Assembly (NCBI GenBank): GCA_933228675.1 | Contig: OW121743.1 | Span: 91,137,998-91,201,997 of the forward strand | From: Stomorhina lunata | Taxonomy: Eukaryota; Arthropoda; Insecta; Diptera; Rhiniidae | Length of the DNA: 64,000 nucleotides | Direction of reading: 5' to 3' | The notes under the pieces: model-generated | Seen by the model: the letters and a program-made list of their open reading frames with translations, nothing else | What the model was told of the DNA's origin: nothing | The model's database searches: none | Shown: piece by piece, positions 25,528 through 37,640 of the stretch | Numbering within the stretch: position 1 is the first letter of the stretch | Layout of the letters: every line of letters starts with the position of its first letter | Program-made: the position numbers and the translations under genes

Positions 25528-25712
25528 TTTTTTTATGATTATTAAAATTTTGAATAATTTTCTTTAAATAATAAAATTTAAAAAATAAATTCTTTCAATA
25601 ACGGAATTTGTAATATTGTTTTTTAAAGAAATTTTGAAAACTTTCCTATAAATAATGATAATTAGAAAAATTTGTATCTTATATTCTTAAACGAGCAATA
25701 ATTGTATATATA

Positions 25713-27364
25713 CAGTATCGGACAATACTAAAGCACGAAACTCATGTCAATTAATCTTTGGTTTATAGGTTTAAAAAAAATATGAAAATAATATTATTTT
25801 TTATTAAAAACTCAAGATTATTTAATACTTTAAGTAAACTAAAAAAAAAACGAAACAATTCTCCATTGAAAACAAAAATTAATCTTACAAAACTATATAA
25901 TACATTTTTTCTGTGCGACAAAACTAAAGCACATATTAGAATTATTACATAAATACTAAAAATAATTTAATATTTTGTGGCGTAGCCATTGTTTTTTAGA
26001 ACCGCTGCGCACCTGCGCGGCATTGAGTCAATTAAATTGGTAATTACATTTCTAGGAATATTATTCTAAGCGATTTGCACCTGCCGGAAAAGATCCCCAG
26101 TATTTTTGCAGTTGTCGCGCAATACTCGTCGATCTGCAATTTCCCATAGATTTTCTATGGGATTAAGATCAGGCGACTGTGCTGGCCACTTCAAGACTTC
26201 GATTTTATTTTCAACAAACCACTCTTTCACACATTTAGATGTGTGTTTGGGGTCGTTGTCATGTTGAAATCGCCACTTGATGGTCATTTCCTCCTCTGCA
26301 TGTGGTAGCATCACGTTTTGCAAAATGTCCCTGTACACAAAACGGTCCATTGTGCCAGTTATTCTATGAATAGGACCGATTCCATGCGCAGAAAAACATC
26401 CCCAGACCATTACATTACCACCCCCGTGTTTCACTGAACCTCTGCTGTATCTTGTATTAAGGCGCTGTCCTTTTGGTCTTCTTACTAGCTTAATTCCATC
26501 AGAATATTTTAGATTAAATTTGGATTCATCAGAAGAGCACAGTTTTCCATTGAGAGGCTGTCCAATTAATATGAGCTTTTGCAAATTCATTTCTGGCCTT
26601 TCTGTTTTTTGCGGAAATATAAGGTTTTTTGCACTTCTGTATGACTTTAAGCCACCTTCTACTGCTCGTCTTTGAATCGTTCTAGCTGAAATATTTAAAG
26701 GTATTTGAGAGGCTATGGACCTTGCTGACATAAATGGATCCTTTTTTAGTGAACGGATTATAGCTTTGTCTTCACGTCTGCTGGTTTTGCGTGGCCTACC
26801 ACCTCTATGTACAGTAGTCAAGGATCCTGTAGCTTTAAAGCGGCTTATGATACGGGAAATTATACTATGGTGAATGTTAAATTTTGTTGATATTTGAGTC
26901 ACTGATTCACCATTAACAAAATCATCAACAATTTTTTCTTTTATCGCCACTGAATATTTATTTCTAGAGATTTTTTCTTAAAATTATACAAAAATAAACT
27001 GTCCTTCCAAAGGCACGCAAATAACTGACCGATTACAATTTTATTTTCTTTAGAATAGATCTTCAAATAATAAAAACAAAAATAACGGTATTTATTGTTG
27101 ATAATTTCTTGCAATTAAATAGCGAAGTTAACATTCAAGGTTACGTGCTTTAGTTTTGTCACTGGATTTTTTTAGTTACCGATAAAAAAACCAACAAAAA
27201 TAAAATTGATCTGCAATAACAACAAATGTTCTCGTAGTTTTTAAAAGTACAGTGGGTGTTCTAAATAAAATACAAATAAAAGCTAAGATATAAGAAACTA
27301 CAGTCATGTTATTGTATAATGTTGGATTATGCAGGAATCCGTGCTTTAGTTTTGTCCGATACTG
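25713..27364 (-). mobile_element. Tc1-like transposon with IR/DR ends
   Basis: A 1652-bp element flanked by TA, inserted at the edge of a TA microsatellite. Its 24-bp outer ends (start CAGTATCGGACAA) differ at one base. A second, inner copy of GACAAAACTAAAGCAC lies at 25917-25932, with its complement at 27145-27160, about 196 bp inside each end. This paired arrangement is the IR/DR layout known from some Tc1-like elements. It carries a transposase that is open but damaged. Confidence 0.93.
25967..26950 (-). pseudogene. Tc1-like DD34E transposase, damaged
   Basis: The transposase cuts and rejoins the element's DNA at TA sites. Its open part (26950-26066) encodes 294 residues: an N-terminal paired-like helix-turn-helix (1-45), a GRPRK hook (51-55), and the catalytic triad D141 (SSDESKFN), D231 (HDNDPKHTS) and E266 (NPIENLWE), with 34 residues between the last two. 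Two defects are visible. Residues about 111-139 are read in the wrong frame: the neighbouring frame there gives a family-like stretch (EFAKAHINWTASQWKTVLF), so two compensating indels bracket it. A TAG at 26066-26068 also truncates the protein, while family-like sequence continues to a TAA at 25967-25969. It is therefore probably inactive. Confidence 0.9.
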
Positions 27365-27382
27365 TATATATATATATATATA

Positions 27383-27434
<52 letters not shown>
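27365..27434. repeat. (TA)n microsatellite
   Basis: A TA run, interrupted once by CTATA, between the Tc1 element and the Helentron-like element. Confidence 0.9.
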
Positions 27435-27436
<2 letters not shown>

Positions 27437-27439
<3 letters not shown>

Positions 27440-28841
27440 GCTATCTCGAAAACGGCTCTAACGATTTTGATAAAATTTGGACAGTGGGTATCTTTTTTGA
27501 TGTATAGGTCGAAGAAGAAGGGACTTTTGGAACTTTTACCTCTAAGAGGGTAAAAACGGGTAAAAAGGGGAAAAAATCGAAAACGCTATGTCTCCTAAAG
27601 TAATAGGTATAAAAACAAAATTAAAATTACGTTTTAAAATAGTTTTTTTGGCACCTTTTTAACCCACTCTTATATTTTAAACTAAAAAATATAGAAAGAA
27701 ACTTGGTACTGCAATCAATAGATGTAAAAAAAACATGAAACACGTATTTGGTACTTTTTTGATTTTGGAGCCAAAATGGGTAAAAAAGGGATAAAATGAT
27801 AACTTAACATCTCCAAAGTAATATGAATAGGAACATTATACATTATGTTAAATGCGTTTTAAAAAAAATGTACCGAATTCAATTGGCACCAAAAAAGTAC
27901 CAAATATACATATGGAACTTTTAGAAATTAGGGAATAAAAAGGGGGAAAAATTAGTATTATTTTAAACAAATGAATGTTTGTCTGTATGTATGTTCTTTA
28001 TAGAATAGTAAACTGTGAATTTGATTGTGTTATGCTCTTTAGCGAAGATGTTGCGGATAAGCCGGCGAAGGTTTTAAAGTTGATAAGACTAATTTCCGAC
28101 AGATGGCGCCACTGAAAATTACTAAAAATTAATTAAATCGTAAACTATACATTTGATCATGCTATGATCTTTAGCAAAGTTGTAGCGCATGAGCCGACGA
28201 AGGCTTTTTAGTTGGTATGAATAATTTCCGACAGGTGGCGCTACAGAAACTTACTCAAAGTCAATTTAATCGTAATCTGTACATTTAATCATGCTACAAT
28301 CTTTAGCAAAGTTGTTGCACATGAGCCGACGAAGGTTTCTTAGTTGGTATGAAGAAATTTCGACAGGTGGCGCTACTGAAATTTACTCGAAGTCAATTTA
28401 ATCGTATGCTGTACATTTAATCATGCTATAATCTTCAGCAAAGTTGTTACGGATAAGCCGAAGAAGGTTTATGAATTGGAATAAGCAAAGTCCGACAGGT
28501 GGCGCCACAGAAAACTAATCAAAATGAATTAAATCGTAAACTGTGCATTTGATCAGACTATAATCTTTAGCAAAGTTGTTGCGCATGAGTCGACAGAGGT
28601 TTCTGTTGATATGAATAATTTCCAAAATTATTCAAAATGAGTTAAACTGTAAACTATGCAAACTATGTGTTGGTCGGGCAAAATAAATCAAATAATTCAA
28701 AATTAACTGAATATTTCTACAATGTCTTTCCTCTAAATTTATTTTAGCACTTTATAATATAAAATATATAAAAACTTTAAAATTTTCCTCAAAATGCTTA
28801 TCATAAAGCTCCGAGCAAGGCTCGGTCTACCAGGTACTATA
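27437..28841 (+). mobile_element. Helitron/Helentron-like non-autonomous element, copy B
   Basis: Aligns with 6134-7642 throughout, in the same orientation. Tandem units of about 130 bp contain GACAGGTGGCGC words near 28097, 28228, 28362 and 28493. The 3' end has the hairpin CCGAGC-AAG-GCTCGG, then ACCAGGTACTATA, after which the two copies diverge. The TA run immediately before it may belong to the element's 5' side. Confidence 0.55.
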
Positions 28842-29690
28842 ATTAAAAACATTAACAAAAAATGTTCTTTCAAAAAAGTTTTAAAAATCGCAATATCTTG
28901 ATGTGTAGTAGATTCAATAAACTACAGACAATCTTTTTTGTAATAAACATTTTAAATGAGAATTTTTCAAAACAAAATATTTCAAATTTCAAAAACACTA
29001 AAAAAACATATTGTGTAGATCAGTCATTAATTCAGTTTCTGTTCTTTTAAATTCCCAAAATAAATAATGTCACATTATTTATTAAACTTGTTACTTTGAA
29101 GTATTTTTTTTTTTTTATAACACAACTTCGTGTGATTTTTATTTCCAAAAATAAAATTCTAAGCGACAATTTTCAAATTCATTTTAGCAATTTTTAACAC
29201 CATATGTTGTTCTTCTTTTGGCTATGAGTTTTTTTTTCAAAAGATTTTGGTAGTAGTAAAAAAATGTTAGAAATTCGATCATTCCTAACAAGGTCATTAA
29301 GTCATTAAGTGGAAACAAAAACATTAAAAAATCTAATAGTAAAAATAAAAGAAATATGAAAAAAATATTCAGCAAAGTTTTGGTCGATTAAGTTTTTTTT
29401 TGGAAATCAATATTATAAAGATACAAAACACTACTACTCCAGTCTCTATTGGCACTACTAATCTTAATTTATACCCTTTTTTATAAATATTAAGTTACAA
29501 ATGTGACAACAGAAGTAGACGTATCAAATATTGAAATACCTTAAAAATGTATAATATAAATTTTCTTCATATTATGAATTTAATACAAAATGAAAATAAT
29601 TATCAAATCGCTATTATGTAATTAATCACTAAAGATTAGGTTTATGAAATCATAATAATTTAATTACGAGTATGTTTACTTATGTATAAA
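28842..29690. other. AT-rich non-coding stretch
   Basis: No gene or repeat recognised. Short open frames here have no family features. Confidence 0.4.
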
Positions 29691-31343
29691 ATTTTTAAAA
29701 ATTTCTTATAAATAGATTTTTTTTTTTAATTTTCTATAAATATTTTTTTTTTTTTAATTTCGTACTTTTATAAAAAAATTTTTCAAAAATTTCTTATTTT
29801 TATAGGAATTTTTTCAAAAATTTCTTGTTTTTAAAGAAATTTTTCAAAAATTTCTTGTTTTGAAGGAAATTTTTCAAAAATTTCTTGTTTTTAAGGAAAT
29901 TTTTCAAAAATTTCTTGTTTTTAAGGAAATTTTTCAAAAATTTCTTTTTTATAAGGAAATTTTTCCAAAATTTCTTGTTTTTATAGAAAAAATTTAGAAC
30001 GTTTCTTATTTCTATAAAATTTTTTTGAAAAATTTCATATTTTTATAAAAAAATCTTATTTTTATAGGAAATTTTTTAAAAATTTCTTATTTTTATAGGA
30101 AATTTTTTAAAATTTTTTTATTTTTAAAGGAAATTTTTCGAAAATTTCTTATTTTTAAAGGAAATTTTTCGAAATTTTCTAATTTTATAGAATATTTTTC
30201 AAAAATTTCCTTTTAATAGCAAATTTTTTAAAAAATTCCTTTTTATAGCAAATTTTTTAAAAATTTCCTTTTTAATTTTCTAAAAATTTTCTTTTTTACA
30301 GGAAATTTTTCAAAAATTTCCAATTTTTATTTTTCAAAATTTTCTATTTTTATAGGAAATTTAAAAAAAAATCCTATTTTTATAGAAAATTTTTTAAAAA
30401 TTGACTATTTTTTATGATATTTTTAAAAATTTTTTTAATTCTAAAGGAAATTTTTGAAAAATTTACTATTTTTATAGGAAATTTTTCAAAAATTTTATAT
30501 TTTTAGAGGAAATTTTAAAAAAATTTACTACTTTTATATATTTTTCAAATTTTTTTTACATTTACAGAAAATTTTTCAAAATTTTCATATTTTTATGTAA
30601 AATTCTTGAAAAATTTTTATAGGAAATTTTCTAAAAGCTTGTTATTTTTAGAGGATATTTAAAAAAAAAATCTTATCATAATTTTTTTAAAAATTATTTA
30701 TAGGAAATTTTTCAAAACTTTTTTATTTTTATGGAAAATTTTTCAAAAATTTATTATTTTTATAAAAAAAAAACAAAAATTTCTTATTTTAAAATGAAAA
30801 TTTTCAAAAAATTCTTAAATTATAGGAAAATTTTCAAAATTTCTAATTTTATAGGAAATTTTTCAAAAATTTATAATTTTATAGGAAATTTTTGTATAAG
30901 AATTCAAAAAAAATCGTATTATTATAACATTTATTTAAATTTCCAATTTTTGTAAGAATTTATTTAAAAATTTCTGAAAACGATCATTTTTCATCACATA
31001 CCTGATAGTCATTTAAAAAAAAATCTTATTTTTATAGGAATTTTTCAAAATTTCTTATTGTTACAGAACGTTTTTCAGAAATTTCTTATTTTTACAGAAA
31101 ATTTTTAAAAATTTTCTTACATTGTAGGAAATTTTTAAAAAATTTCAAATTTTTATAGGAAAATTTTAAAAAATTTTCTATTTTTATAGAAAATTTTTCA
31201 AAAATTTCTTATTTTTATAGCAAATTTTTCCAAAATTTATTTTTATAGGAAATTTTTCAAAATTTCTTATTTTTATTAAAATTTTAAAAAAACTTATTAT
31301 TGTTATGAAAATTTTTTATTTCTAGAGGAAATTTTTTAAAAAT
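29691..31343 (+). repeat. Old, degenerate 31-bp minisatellite array
   Basis: Recognisable TTATTTTTATAGGAAATT words occur at roughly 31-bp spacing, with many indels. A better-kept block (29800-29960) has TTTCTTGTTTTTAAGG variants. It is much more diverged than the 12-16 kb array. Confidence 0.85.
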
Positions 31344-32601
31344 CCCAGCAAAACTTTGGTAATGGCAAGTACTCTGATAACTGGTTACCTTGTAACGACT
31401 ACAACATACCATCCGAATAAATAATAAGTTATTACAGAAGTACTTATTTGTAATTAAGATGGTAATTTAAACTGAATGGCCCCGGTTCAAATCTCACCAA
31501 GGGCAACAATTTTTTTTAGTTTTTTTTTTTTTATTAAAAGAGTCTTTTTAAATGATTTTTGAATTTTAAGAACTTAAATATTATCTTCTGTAAAAAAAAT
31601 TTGTAAAACTAACTCACGTTAATGAAAAAATACCATCATGAGTCAATTTTGATTATGTAGGGGATGTTGAATACCAAACACGATTCTAATTGGTCTTAAC
31701 TTGGTAAGCCCAACTAATCTGGGTCATCCTTCATCTCAACTGTGGACACACACCTCCTCATGGTATCACCCGGGGAGCTAGTTTAACACCCATTAATATT
31801 GTGAGTTAACATGTTCCGAGAGTTATCCCATAAGATCGATAAAAATGGGTTAGGATTACGGGCTAGTAACCCTCTCTTGAAAAAATACAATGAAGAGGAT
31901 AAAATTAGAATTGAAATGTCCCACTACCTAATGTTAGAGGAGGATGTCCGAAACTTCGATAGAAAGACCAAGTAGAGGAACATTTTTCAAAGCTTGGCCT
32001 ATAAAATTGGAGAATATTCGCACAAGATCGAAATCCATGGAATTCTAAAATATGCTCGGACTTTAACCTTAACAGGTTGTAACATTTAAGTAAGTAAGAG
32101 TCAATCTTATGTAAAAATGTATACAAAAAAGAAGATTTAAATTGTTTAAGTTTTAAAATAATTTAAAAAAAGTTTTAAAATAATTACAAAAAATCGTATA
32201 AAAATATTTTTCCAAAAATTACAACAAAGCAAAAGAAAGCAGGGAAAAACAAAGTTATTTTCATATGATTTTGGATCTAAAAATAAAAATTGTTTAAATT
32301 AATTATAAGCTGCTAAGTTTTCAACATATGAAGTAGCTCAGTGGAAGAGTCTCTGCCTAGCAGTCGGAGGGTCTGTCATGGGTTATGTTTTTAATAAAAC
32401 AACAACAAAAAAGTTGTTGCTATTGTTGTTGTTGCTTTCAAATTGCTTACCCAAGTCATTACTTTTCTGCAATTGGTAAGTACTTGCCTCCAATGACATC
32501 CCCATGTTAATGTAATGACTTAAACAGCGAATGAGTAAGTAGTTCGTGTTCAATAGTTTAACTGTTTAACTCATTATTTAGTAATGAAAAGTTTTACTGG
32601 G
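31344..32601. mobile_element. Composite element with CCCAGYAAAACTTT ends inside the minisatellite
   Basis: The ends CCCAGCAAAACTTT and AAAGTTTTACTGGG (14 bp, one mismatch) face inward, and both flanks are AAT. The minisatellite continues on each side (AAAAAT before, AATTTCTTATTTTT after), so it inserted into the array. It contains a tRNA-like word at 32336-32380 (TAGCTCAGTGG), a B-box-like word near 31482 (GGTTCAAATC), and a retroelement-like fragment at 31900-32100 ending TAAGTAAGTAAG. No transposase is seen. Confidence 0.55.
31905..32100 (+). repeat. Retroelement-like 3' fragment with TAAG-type tail
   Basis: Matches the complement of 37286-37410 (shared words CTTAACAGGTT and GATCGAAATCCATGGAATTC) and has a short relative at 4093-4130. 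The terminal TAAGTAAGTAAG resembles a non-LTR tail. The family is not identified. Confidence 0.45.
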
Positions 32602-32875
32602 AATTTCTTATTTTTATAAGAAATCTTTAAAAATTTTCTTATTTTTACAGATTTTTTTTTATATAAAAGTAGGAAATTTTTTAAAAATTTGTTATTTTAT
32701 AGAATTTTTTCAAAAAATTATTATTTTATAAATAATTTTTCAAAAGTTTCTTATTTTTACAGGAAATTTTTCAAAAATTTCATAATTTTATATGAAATTT
32801 TTAATTTTTTTTTTTAATTTTTTGTTATTTTTATATGAAATTTTTCAAAACTTTTTTATTTTTATAAGTTTTTAT
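32602..32875 (+). repeat. Degenerate 31-bp minisatellite, + orientation
   Basis: Continues the array interrupted by the composite element; units are strongly decayed. Confidence 0.75.
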
Positions 32876-33665
32876 TAATGAAAGCTTTCAAATTTTTAAA
32901 AATCCCTATAAAAAGTGAACTTTGCAAAAACTCCCTAAAAAAATAATTTTTAAAAAAGTTTTTGTAAAAAGTAAATTTTTAAAAGATTTCCTGTAAAAAG
33001 TGAATTTTTGAAAAATGTTCTATAAAAAGTGAATTTTTTAAAAATTTTCTATAAAAAGTAAATTTTTGAAAAATTTCATATAAGAAGTGAATTTTTGAAA
33101 AATTCCTTATAAAAAGTCAATTATGAAAAATTCCTTATAAAAAGTAAATTTTTGAAAAATTCCCTATAAAAGTGAATTTTGAATAATTCCCTATAAAAAT
33201 TTAATTTTTAAAAAATTTCCTATAAAAAGTGAATTTTTGAAAAATTCCCTATAAAAAGTGAATTTTTGAAAAATTCCCTATAAAAAGTGAATTTTTGAAA
33301 AATTCCCTATAAAAAGTGAATTTTTAAAAAATTCTCTATAAAAAGTGAATTTTTGAAAAATTTGCTATAAAAAGTGAATTTTTGAAAAATTTGCTATAAA
33401 AGGTGAATTTTTGAAAAATTTGCTATAAAAAATGAATTTTTTAAAAATTCCCTATAAGAAGTGAATTTTTGAAAAATTTTCTATAAAAAATGAATTTTTG
33501 AAAAATTCACAATAAAAACTGAATTTTTGAAAAATTTCTTATAAAAAGTAAAGTTTTTAAAAATTCCCTATATAAGAAGTACATTTTTGAAATATTACCT
33601 ACATATAAAAGAAAATTTTCCTATAAATAGAAAATGTTCCTATAAATGTTAAATTTTTGCAAATT
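32876..33665 (-). repeat. Inverted 29-bp variant of the minisatellite
   Basis: Units with the core CCCTATAAAAAGTGAATTTT repeat every 29 bp (for example at 33247 and 33276). Read on the - strand they match the 31-bp family with CACTTTTTATAGGG in place of TACTATTTTTATAGG. The orientation flips with respect to the array ending near 32875. Confidence 0.9.
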
Positions 33666-33679
33666 ATTTTGCAAAATCT

Positions 33680-33760
33680 GTGTTTAATTTAAAAAAAAAA
33701 AAAAACAAAATTGTATGTGTTTAATTTAAAAAAAAAAAAAACAAAATTGTATGTGTAAAA
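33680..33760 (+). repeat. 38-bp direct duplication
   Basis: Two adjacent copies of a segment TGTGTTTAATTTAAAA followed by an A run and CAAAATTGTA. Confidence 0.8.
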
Positions 33761-34928
33761 TTGAAAAACAATCATTTACAATATCGATTAACATCGATTA
33801 TTTTTTGTACCCGATCAATCATACTAACAAGTTTATTCACTTCTTGTAATTTCAAGTAGCAGCATATCTTTGCAAATGGAAAGAACTACAAAGATATTGA
33901 GTTAAATTTAAAATTCCTAGAAATCATTGAAACCAACAATTCACTATAATAACATGTTGGCTGTTGTAGATCACGTACATTCGAATGTTATTACTAATAT
34001 TATTAATAAAAAATATCATTTTAAGATCAAAATGAAAAGAAAGAAAATAAAAAAGAAGTAAGAAAACATAACTAACTAAAACCTACAATAAAATAATATA
34101 TCAAACATATTTGTCCAAGATATTCAAGAACCAGAACACTCATCGATCTCTTTTAAAAGGGCTTTCAATATTAATCAAAACAGCAATAAAAAGAAGAACC
34201 CACCAAAAATACTTTTAGTACCTGATTTATGAAAAATAAAAAAAAACAAAAATGCTTCTGCATTTTTTGAAACCTTTGAGACGTCCAGTAATAAATTTTA
34301 ATCAATAAATGTTTAATGCTTACGATTACAATTTTTTTTTATTTCAGAAAAAAAAATAAATAATGAGGCTAAAAGACAATACATTTTAAAAATATCTGAA
34401 AGTGTTTTTTGTTCAATGAGAATGGCCAGAAAAGGAACGTAATAATGCTGATAAGTTTTATAAAATGTGTTTTTATTTCTTCTCGGTTTTGTTATCAATA
34501 CTCAACACATTTCGAAATTTTGGGTTAAAATTTCTTACCTTTATTTTTTTGTTATTTCTATTCTATATTTCGTATTTAAGTGTTACTTGTAAAAAGCAAA
34601 CAATACTTGTAATGAAACCTGACCACATTTATTAGGGACATTCACTTAGCGAAGCCAAATAAGTAGATAGATATTTTTATATAGCTTTAGAGATAAATAC
34701 TTGATCCCTTAAGTAATTGTGGTATACTTCAGTATAACTTCTTTATATAATTTATTGTTATATCAGTTCAGATTTAGAATGCCAGAATTGAAAATTGTCC
34801 ATAGTTTAAATATTTGAACATTTCTCAAATTCATTTGTTAGACAGCATAGGTTTTCGATATTAAGATACCATACAAAATAAATGGCAATACAAACATTAT
34901 AACAATTTAAGAATTAAAACCGACTTAA
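33761..34928. other. AT-rich non-coding stretch
   Basis: No gene or repeat boundary recognised. Confidence 0.4.
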
Positions 34929-35335
34929 GTAAGTGGTGGTAATGTGGTATAGGTTCGTAATTTGTAACTTTTTGATAATTAGTAACATTTTTTAATATAA
35001 GAATTATAGTTTGTAGTTTATTCTTTGGGTTGGAGTTAAAATATAAGTTTTTATTTTAACCGTAAATTTTAAAGTAAGTTCTAAATAAGGGCAGTTTTTT
35101 TTCTTTATAAATACTTACAGTAAAAACAAGTGCAGCTATTGTGGTATACTTTGAGTCTCTAGAAAAAAAGTTGATCTTCCTTTAATTTACTTGACAAATT
35201 TTCCTATTACGAAAGCGGAATATCAGTGGTTCCGTCACAGTAATCAAAAATATTTGCTAGAATCATATTTTAATTGGTCAAGAAACAAAAATTTTAAACA
35301 AATAGGTATACCACATAACCCTAACTTCTTGTACA
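34929..35335. mobile_element. Relative of the TAGTGCAGG-type MITE
   Basis: The left end carries GGTGGTAATGTGGTATAGG and the right end GGTATACCACATAACCC, an inverted pair like that of the element at 481-823. The exact outer boundaries and TSD are not clear. Confidence 0.45.
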
Positions 35336-35633
35336 CAATATATACATCTTAAATCTGAACAAAGACTCTATAATATAAAGATGTTGCACTTACATACATT
35401 GATTTGCCGCATGGTCGTTTTTAAAAGTCCCATTAAAAAGAGAGTATACCACTTTTACTCGAATTCGGAAACAACTAATAAAGACGATTATCCAATGAGA
35501 GAAAGCTAAGACACACACACGTGCTCATGAAATTTAAGTCTGTTTTTAGTACTTTTTATTGATCTTATCCTCTTTAATTTCACATTTGACAGAAAAAAAT
35601 GTATGGAGTGCAATATCTTTATATTAAATTGCC

Positions 35634-36209
35634 ATTGCACGGTGGTAAAAAGCGGCCAAAAATGATTTTTCTTAATTTTATAATTTTGATTAAATTTTGA
35701 TGGTAGTTTATAGCCAATACTCTAATTTAACTTCATCTTTGATTATCGGATAACTGATTCGTTTTTTATACTAGCTCAAAGTCTATACTTTTTTGCCTAC
35801 AATTTTAAAATTAAAAAATTTGATTTTTATATACAATTAAATAAAAGCAGATATAATTTCTCCTCTAAAGTTTTTGTTCTAAATTTTAAAGCACTTTTTA
35901 AATATTGTTATTAGTGAATCATTTTGTGCAGTTTTTGGAAATTTCTGTGGTTTGGTTTTTTTTTGAAAATTGAAGTGAATTTGAGATAGTTAAATAACTA
36001 GTGAAAATCATAAAAATCTAAATTTTGAAAGGTCATATCTAAGAAAAAGAAGCTAAAAGAGGTTACATATAAATTGTATCTTCTACTGTTAAGTGCTAGG
36101 AGTATATATTTCGAATTTCAGCCGCATTCTCTTGCCGGCCTATTTTCCAGAAGTTAGTAATTCATCTTTTTACATATTTTAAACATTTTTAATTACACCA
36201 GGGTGCAAT
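35634..36209. mobile_element. Candidate MITE with ATTGCAC ends
   Basis: The left ATTGCACGGTGGTAAAA faces the right TTACACCAGGGTGCAAT, an imperfect inverted pair around 576 bp of non-coding DNA. No TSD could be settled. Confidence 0.35.
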
Positions 36210-37285
36210 TTAATAAGAAAAGGTCCATAAAATACTTGAAAATAATCTAAAGCAGTATTTATTAAATGATTAGATTAAAATTTACTTTAGTTACGACCAA
36301 AAAACCAATTTAGGATAACAAATTATATAATGAGTTCAAATACGTTTAAATGGCCTATATAATGAAAATTTGGGCGTGGCGTTGAATTTTTCGGCCCTCT
36401 TTGTTAGCCAACACGCTCTTGAGTTAAATTTTTACAATAAGATTGAAAAAAATGAAACAATACTTTGTTTTTAAGGAAATTCTGTAAGCAATACATTTAC
36501 ACAGGTGGTGGCCACATTACAATGAACAAATCAAAAAATGCAGAAAGAACATGAAAATCACAGTCTTGAACATTTTCTCATGAATTTTCAACATTTTATT
36601 GAAATATTGAGCTTTTTGTTATGTTCTTTTTTATATAATATGTTCTTCTTTATATAATAATAATAAATCTTGACTAATGCACAATTTTTTCAGAAATTTA
36701 AATATATCTCTCAAACTACTGATCCAAATTTTACAAATTATATATAATAAGGTAGACAAAAGGAATGTACATAAATTAAAATTATTAAATATTTTTCAAA
36801 ATTATTAAACACATTTTATTAATATGTCTCCTTTTTTTTGGCCAACTACTTTTAATTTTACCATATAATTTATACAATATAAAGAAAGGACCATCATTTT
36901 TCAGCTCAGTATGTTTCAGTCAAAAATATGAAGAAATAAACAAGTTATAGATTTTTGGCCGAATTTTACCATAGTGCATTGGTTTGAACTTTACTTCTGC
37001 CACTATGCCTTGAATAGTCTTCGAAGGAAGGCTGCCCTGTAGAGTGACTCCAGATATTAAGCAAGATGGTATTTCGCCATATTCCTTATGATATGAGTTA
37101 GTCAATATGCCTAAACATTTTTTAAGTCTAATTCAAGCATAGGTATGTCTAATATTGGCCATAAGGACTTTGACACTTGGCAGAACTCCGTATTGCTCTA
37201 GGCTTTAATGATTTCCTAACTATTTGAAAACCTGATTATATTAAAAAGGGACTATGGGCCATTCCAGCTAATTTAACTAAGCCTA
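36210..37285. other. AT-rich non-coding stretch
   Basis: No gene recognised. Confidence 0.35.
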
Positions 37286-37480
37286 ATTATACTAACTTAC
37301 TTACATAAATGGGCTAAATTAAACCTGTTAAGGTCAAAGGCCGAACATATCTTTGAATTCCATGCGCTTCGATCTTGTGCGCATATTCTCCAAGTTCGAA
37401 GACCACGCATTAGGCTTTAGGTCCTAACATTTTCTGCACTTATCCTTATATTTTCTTCTGAAGAAGACCGCTTAAATCAT
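37286..37480 (-). repeat. Retroelement-like 3' fragment, second copy
   Basis: The complement of this segment matches 31905-32100, including the tail (ACTTACTTACAT on the + strand) and AAACCTGTTAAGGTCAAAGG. The function is unknown. Confidence 0.45.
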
Positions 37481-37514
37481 ATAGAACGTTGTATGGTCCT
37501 ACTATTTACCCTGT

Positions 37515-37640
37515 CAAAGTACGGAAAATATAATTAAAGCCTTTCAAACTGATTGCCGACAAATACGGCATTTATCTTTTTTGAGACAGCACCGAGTGCC
37601 TACATTTTTTTTGCCCCGTTTTGGCAGCATGATGTCAAAA
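37515..37640 (+). pseudogene. Relic of the DD37E transposase with internal deletion
   Basis: The start-like AAAATATAATTAAAGC matches the codons near the transposase start. This is followed at once by GCACCGAGTGCCTACATTT and GCCCCGTTTTGGCAGCATG, which match the region around the second catalytic aspartate. The middle of the gene is deleted. Confidence 0.55.

Noticed and set aside
32330..32400. Possible tRNA gene (TAGCTCAGTGG word)
   Set aside because: No matching acceptor stem or convincing B box follows at the right distance, so it is treated as a tRNA-like fragment in a mobile element.
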